Source: an uncultured Erysipelotrichaceae bacterium
GTDB lineage: Bacteria > Bacillota_I > Bacilli_A > RF39 > UBA660
Reading direction: 5' to 3'
Length of the DNA stretch: 8,759 nt
NCBI GenBank assembly: GCA_902795845.1
Contig: CADBMU010000035.1
Span: 1-8,759, forward strand
Under the pieces are notes generated by a model. That model made no database searches, was not told where the DNA came from, and saw only the letters and a list, made by a program, of their open reading frames with translations. Shown in pieces: positions 6,593 to 8,759 of the stretch. Both the position numbers and the translations under genes were made by a program. Each line of letters opens with the position of its first letter. The stretch's first letter is position 1.

Positions 6593-7726
6593 TTACCTAC
6601 CAACTAATCCGTGTAATTTATGATAAACAAGTTTAAAACTATTTAAAAATTTATTTATTTCATCAGTAGTAGTTAAATGAGACAAACTAATTCTTATTGT
6701 TGACATAGCTCTTTTTTTATCGTTATAAATAGCCATAACACTTGTAGATAAGTCGCCACTACTGCAAGCAGTATTTGTTCCAATATAAATATCATATTCT
6801 TCAAGAGCATGAATAAAAGTTTCTGGTCTTATTCCATCTAAAGAAATATTTAAAATATGAGGAATTGAAATTTTAGATTTATTTATTTGTATTCCTTCAA
6901 TATCTTTCAATTCATTACAAATCTTATCATTAAGTCTTCTTATAAAACTTTCTTTTTTATCGAGATCCATAACAGCAAGTCTTATTGCTTTAGATAATGA
7001 AACAATAAGTGGTAATGCTATTGTTCCAGGATGAAGTGAGTTATCTTTTCCACTACCATATAAAACAGGAGCAATATTTATTCTACTGCTTTTATAAAAT
7101 ATTCCTATCCCTTTTGGACCATATATTTTATGTCCTGAAAAACTTGCTAAGTCAACATCATGAAAATTAACTGCTACTTTACCTACTGCTTGTGTCATAT
7201 CAGAATGAAAAATGGTATTTTCATTTTCTTTTTTTATTATTTGACGAATCATTTTTAATGGTTGCCTTATTCCTACTTCGCTATTAACTGCACAAATGCT
7301 TACTAAAACAGTAGTTGGACGCATAAGTTTTTTTAAATCATCAAAATCAATTAATCCATCTTGATCGTTATTAACGTAACTTATTTCAAAACCTTGAGTT
7401 TTTAAATAATCACATATTCTATAAATTGAAGGATGTTCTAATTTTGATACAATTATATGATTACCTTTTCTTGAATTAGCAAAACATGTACCAATTAAAG
7501 CAAGATTATTACTTTCAGTTGCACCACTAGTAAAATAAATTTCACTATCTAAAACATTAAAAATATCACTTATTTGTTTTTTTGCACTATTATATAAAGT
7601 CCTTGATTTAACACCTAGACTATGCAGTGAATTAGCATTTCCTATAAAATCCTTTGTAACTGTATTATAAGTTTCTAAAACATCATAACTCACTGGAGTT
7701 GTTGCACTATAATCTAGATATATCAT
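6593..7726 (-). CDS. NifS/IscS-type cysteine desulfurase, probable sulfur donor to ThiI
   Basis: This is a PLP enzyme that converts cysteine to alanine and carries the released sulfur as a persulfide. The 377-residue product has the N-terminal YLDYSATTPV motif (3-12). TSGATESNN (66-74) and EHPS with His98 for PLP stacking follow. The cofactor lysine lies in SGHKIYGPKG (Lys200), the catalytic cysteine is in TACSSGD (Cys321), and IRISLSH (344-350) carries the substrate-carboxylate arginine. Length and order match the family. The usual R(S/P)GT segment reads LHPGT here, with His in place of Arg. The context, upstream of thiI in one operon, suggests a dedicated donor to ThiI like Bacillus NifZ rather than a general Fe-S cluster desulfurase; no scaffold gene (iscU or sufU) is in the window. 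The start at 7726 has an AGGTGA site at 7732-7737. A TATAAT at 7744-7749 lacks a matching -35 and would start transcription almost inside that site, so read-through from the HdeD gene is also possible. Confidence 0.93.
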   Translation of the reverse strand: MIYLDYSATTPVSYDVLETYNTVTKDFIGNANSLHSLGVKSRTLYNSAKKQISDIFNVLDSEIYFTSGATESNNLALIGTCFANSRKGNHIIVSKLEHPSIYRICDYLKTQGFEISYVNNDQDGLIDFDDLKKLMRPTTVLVSICAVNSEVGIRQPLKMIRQIIKKENENTIFHSDMTQAVGKVAVNFHDVDLASFSGHKIYGPKGIGIFYKSSRINIAPVLYGSGKDNSLHPGTIALPLIVSLSKAIRLAVMDLDKKESFIRRLNDKICNELKDIEGIQINKSKISIPHILNISLDGIRPETFIHALEEYDIYIGTNTACSSGDLSTSVMAIYNDKKRAMSTIRISLSHLTTTDEINKFLNSFKLVYHKLHGLVGR

Positions 7727-7761
7727 TTAAATCACCTGTAATTATTATATATTAATTCATT

Positions 7762-7785
7762 AAAAAAAGCCATATAATTATGGCT
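7762..7785 (-). terminator. Rho-independent terminator after the HdeD-like gene
   Basis: AGCCATA (7785-7779 on the minus strand) pairs perfectly with TATGGCT (7774-7768) around a 4-nt loop, followed by a run of T residues to 7762. The stem and loop span the TAA stop of the gene (7780-7778). With seven pairs it may be leaky, which would allow some read-through into the desulfurase operon, whose own promoter is weak. Confidence 0.78.
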
Positions 7786-8356
7786 CTTCAATAATTTTTT
7801 TTACTTCTTTTACAACTTTTTTAGCTTTAATCCTAATCAATATTAAATCAATAACATCTAGTGTAGAATAAACACAAATAATAATACCTATTGTTTTTGT
7901 AACTAACTTTCCACCATTTACTGGATCAAGTATTAATAAAACTCCTGCTACTAAAGTTAAAATTGCATATATAAAAGTTATTACCCAAAAAGGTATTTTA
8001 TCATCTCTTAAATCCATTGATATTGAAATTCTATTAATTGAATTAATTATCATCCAAACTCCAGTTAATATTGGAATAATTGTTCCTAAAATATTTTCAT
8101 TCATTAAAAGAATTAATCCAGCAACTATACAAAAAATTCCAAGTAAGAAACTAAATGTTGTTGTAAATCCTGTAGCTCTAAATCTAAAATAATTAATAAT
8201 TGGAATAACCCCTATCATGATAAATATTACTCCCATAGCTATAGCAACAGATTTAATTACTGTTTCTGGAAAAATAAATAATAATATACCAAATAATAAC
8301 ATAACTAATGTTGATGCAATAGATGCCCAAAAAATTCTCTTTGTTAAATCTCTCAT
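7778..8356 (-). CDS. HdeD/DUF308-type six-helix membrane protein
   Basis: The 192-residue product has six hydrophobic segments (about 9-29, 33-56, 65-86, 88-108, 122-143 and 151-175) arranged as three helical hairpins of similar build. The helices are rich in Gly and Ile, and there is a short Lys/Glu-rich cytoplasmic tail (176-192). This is the layout of the HdeD (DUF308) family. HdeD itself is tied to acid resistance in E. coli, but most homologues have no known function, so no role is asserted here. I chose the ATG at 8356 because AAAGGA (8365-8370) lies 8 nt upstream. The in-frame ATG at 8365 abuts that site with no spacing and would add only three residues. The gene is monocistronic or weakly joined to the desulfurase operon, with a divergent gene starting less than 100 bp away on the other side. 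Confidence 0.78.
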   Translation of the reverse strand: MRDLTKRIFWASIASTLVMLLFGILLFIFPETVIKSVAIAMGVIFIMIGVIPIINYFRFRATGFTTTFSFLLGIFCIVAGLILLMNENILGTIIPILTGVWMIINSINRISISMDLRDDKIPFWVITFIYAILTLVAGVLLILDPVNGGKLVTKTIGIIICVYSTLDVIDLILIRIKAKKVVKEVKKIIEEP

Positions 8357-8358
8357 TT

Positions 8359-8387
8359 TTACCATCCTTTCTACATAAGAATATAAC
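8359..8387 (+). promoter_or_regulatory. Weak candidate promoter of the divergent right-edge gene
   Basis: On the plus strand, TTACCA (8359-8364) and TATAAC (8382-8387) are 17 bp apart, giving a predicted start near 8394. If real, its -10 overlaps the -10 of the divergent HdeD-like promoter (8380-8385), so the two would exclude each other. The -35 match is poor and no better alternative was seen. Confidence 0.25.
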
Positions 8388-8407
8388 TTTTTTTAGAAAA
8401 ATGCAAA
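8380..8407 (-). promoter_or_regulatory. Candidate promoter of the HdeD-like gene
   Basis: On the minus strand, TTTGCA (-35, 8402-8407) and TATATT (-10, 8380-8385) are separated by 16 bp. Transcription would begin near 8373, close to the ribosome binding site at 8365-8370. Matches are partial at both hexamers, so this is a moderate call supported mainly by its position. Confidence 0.5.
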
Positions 8408-8429
8408 CAATAATGAATATATTTATAAA

Positions 8430-8440
8430 AAGGGAGTGAT
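8430..8440 (+). promoter_or_regulatory. Extended ribosome binding site without a following ATG
   Basis: AAGGGAGTGAT is close to the ideal anti-16S complement AAGGAGGTGAT, differing at two adjacent bases. No ATG lies downstream at a normal distance in the open frame. The ATT at 8445 is 4 nt beyond it, and a GTG (8436-8438) lies within it. It decides, or complicates, the start of the right-edge gene. Confidence 0.6.
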
Positions 8441-8759
8441 AATTATTAATCATTTTTTAGATCACACTAACCCTGGATTATTCACTCTTTCTGCTGTAGC
8501 TGTAGGTGCTGTTTTAATTGATGACTTTAATGTCTATGAACAGAATTCAATTGGAAACTGGATTATCATGGCTGGGCAATATGTTTTAACTTATGCCGCC
8601 CAGCAGCAATTACTAGAATCTAATATTCATAATCATAATGTAAATATTAATAGTAAATCTGCCAAAAATGGTGGAAGTGTTTTTACCGATGGAAAAAATA
8701 AAAGTAATTGGGATTCAAAAGATGATATTGACATGTTAATTCAAGCTATAAATAGAATC
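8436..8759 (+). CDS. Small membrane protein of unknown function, cut by the window edge
   Basis: At least 100 codons are open to the window edge. The conceptual product begins (M)IINHFLDHTNPGLFTL and has one hydrophobic stretch (about residues 11-27, LFTLSAVAVGAVLI) followed by IDDFNVYEQNSIGNWIIMAG and a second segment ending YVLTYAAQQQLLES. The remainder is Asn/Lys/Ser-rich and hydrophilic, ending in what may be a C-terminal helix (DIDMLIQAINRI). The pattern (Asp-Asp, then EQN.(I/L)GNW, GQ, then AAQQQ) looks like a small two-helix membrane protein seen in low-GC Firmicutes, but I cannot name the family. The frame is open back to 8397 without any ATG. The start is therefore uncertain: GTG at 8436 is given here, but ATT at 8445 (spaced 4 nt from the binding site) is an equally good choice. 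The gene diverges from the HdeD-like gene. Confidence 0.7.
   Translation, partial: MIIINHFLDHTNPGLFTLSAVAVGAVLIDDFNVYEQNSIGNWIIMAGQYVLTYAAQQQLLESNIHNHNVNINSKSAKNGGSVFTDGKNKSNWDSKDDIDMLIQAINRI

Noticed and set aside
7744..7749. TATAAT as a promoter for the desulfurase operon
   Set aside because: No matching -35 is found at 16-18 bp, and transcription would start at the edge of the ribosome binding site; kept only as a remark in the gene entry.
8253..8453. Minus-strand frame of 66 codons crossing the HdeD-like start
   Set aside because: It overlaps the HdeD-like gene in another frame and covers its promoter; it lacks a convincing ribosome binding site and family features.

Overview
The window is very AT-rich, with compact mostly co-oriented genes, AAGGTGG-type ribosome binding sites and TAA stops throughout. 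Tryptophan is encoded by TGG, and the complete genes read through under the standard bacterial code. This points to a low-GC member of the Bacillota, perhaps an uncultured Bacilli or Mollicutes-related lineage. That placement is an inference from gene types and composition, not a phylogenetic result. No rRNA, tRNA, CRISPR array, insertion sequence or phage gene was seen.

Layout, right to left, since most genes read on the minus strand. (1) A small membrane-protein gene on the plus strand runs off the right edge. It shares a short intergenic region with the divergent gene to its left, and it lacks an ATG start. (2) A six-helix HdeD/DUF308-type membrane protein (7778-8356) ends in its own terminator. 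(3) A three-gene sulfur-relay operon follows: a NifS/IscS-type cysteine desulfurase (6593-7726), a 330-residue protein resembling the catalytic half of an M3 metallopeptidase (5598-6590), and ThiI (4423-5610), closed by a terminator at the thiI stop. (4) A two-gene operon comes next, with a good promoter (-35 at 4370-4375, -10 at 4347-4352): the DNA translocase FtsK/SpoIIIE (2096-4321) and a secreted or membrane DUF2207-type protein with a Gly/Ser-rich tail (243-2090), again closed by a terminator over the stop codon. (5) Positions 1-242 hold that terminator, a 20-bp perfect palindrome, a 10-bp-period direct repeat, a promoter, and a leader of about 90 nt. The leader can fold over the ribosome binding site of a gene whose first 18 codons are visible.

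How the genes work together: the desulfurase should load persulfide sulfur from cysteine onto ThiI, which 4-thiolates tRNA uridine 8. This ThiI has no rhodanese domain, so it resembles the Bacillus-type dedicated NifS-ThiI pair. The M3-like protein sits tightly between the two (2-nt gap on one side, 13-nt overlap on the other) and is the main unexplained component. FtsK and the DUF2207 protein are translationally adjacent, but any functional tie is speculative.

Most of the window is ordinary housekeeping content. The items most worth a second look are the M3-like protein inside the sulfur operon, the leader and operator-like signals at the left edge, and the possible ATT start at the right edge.
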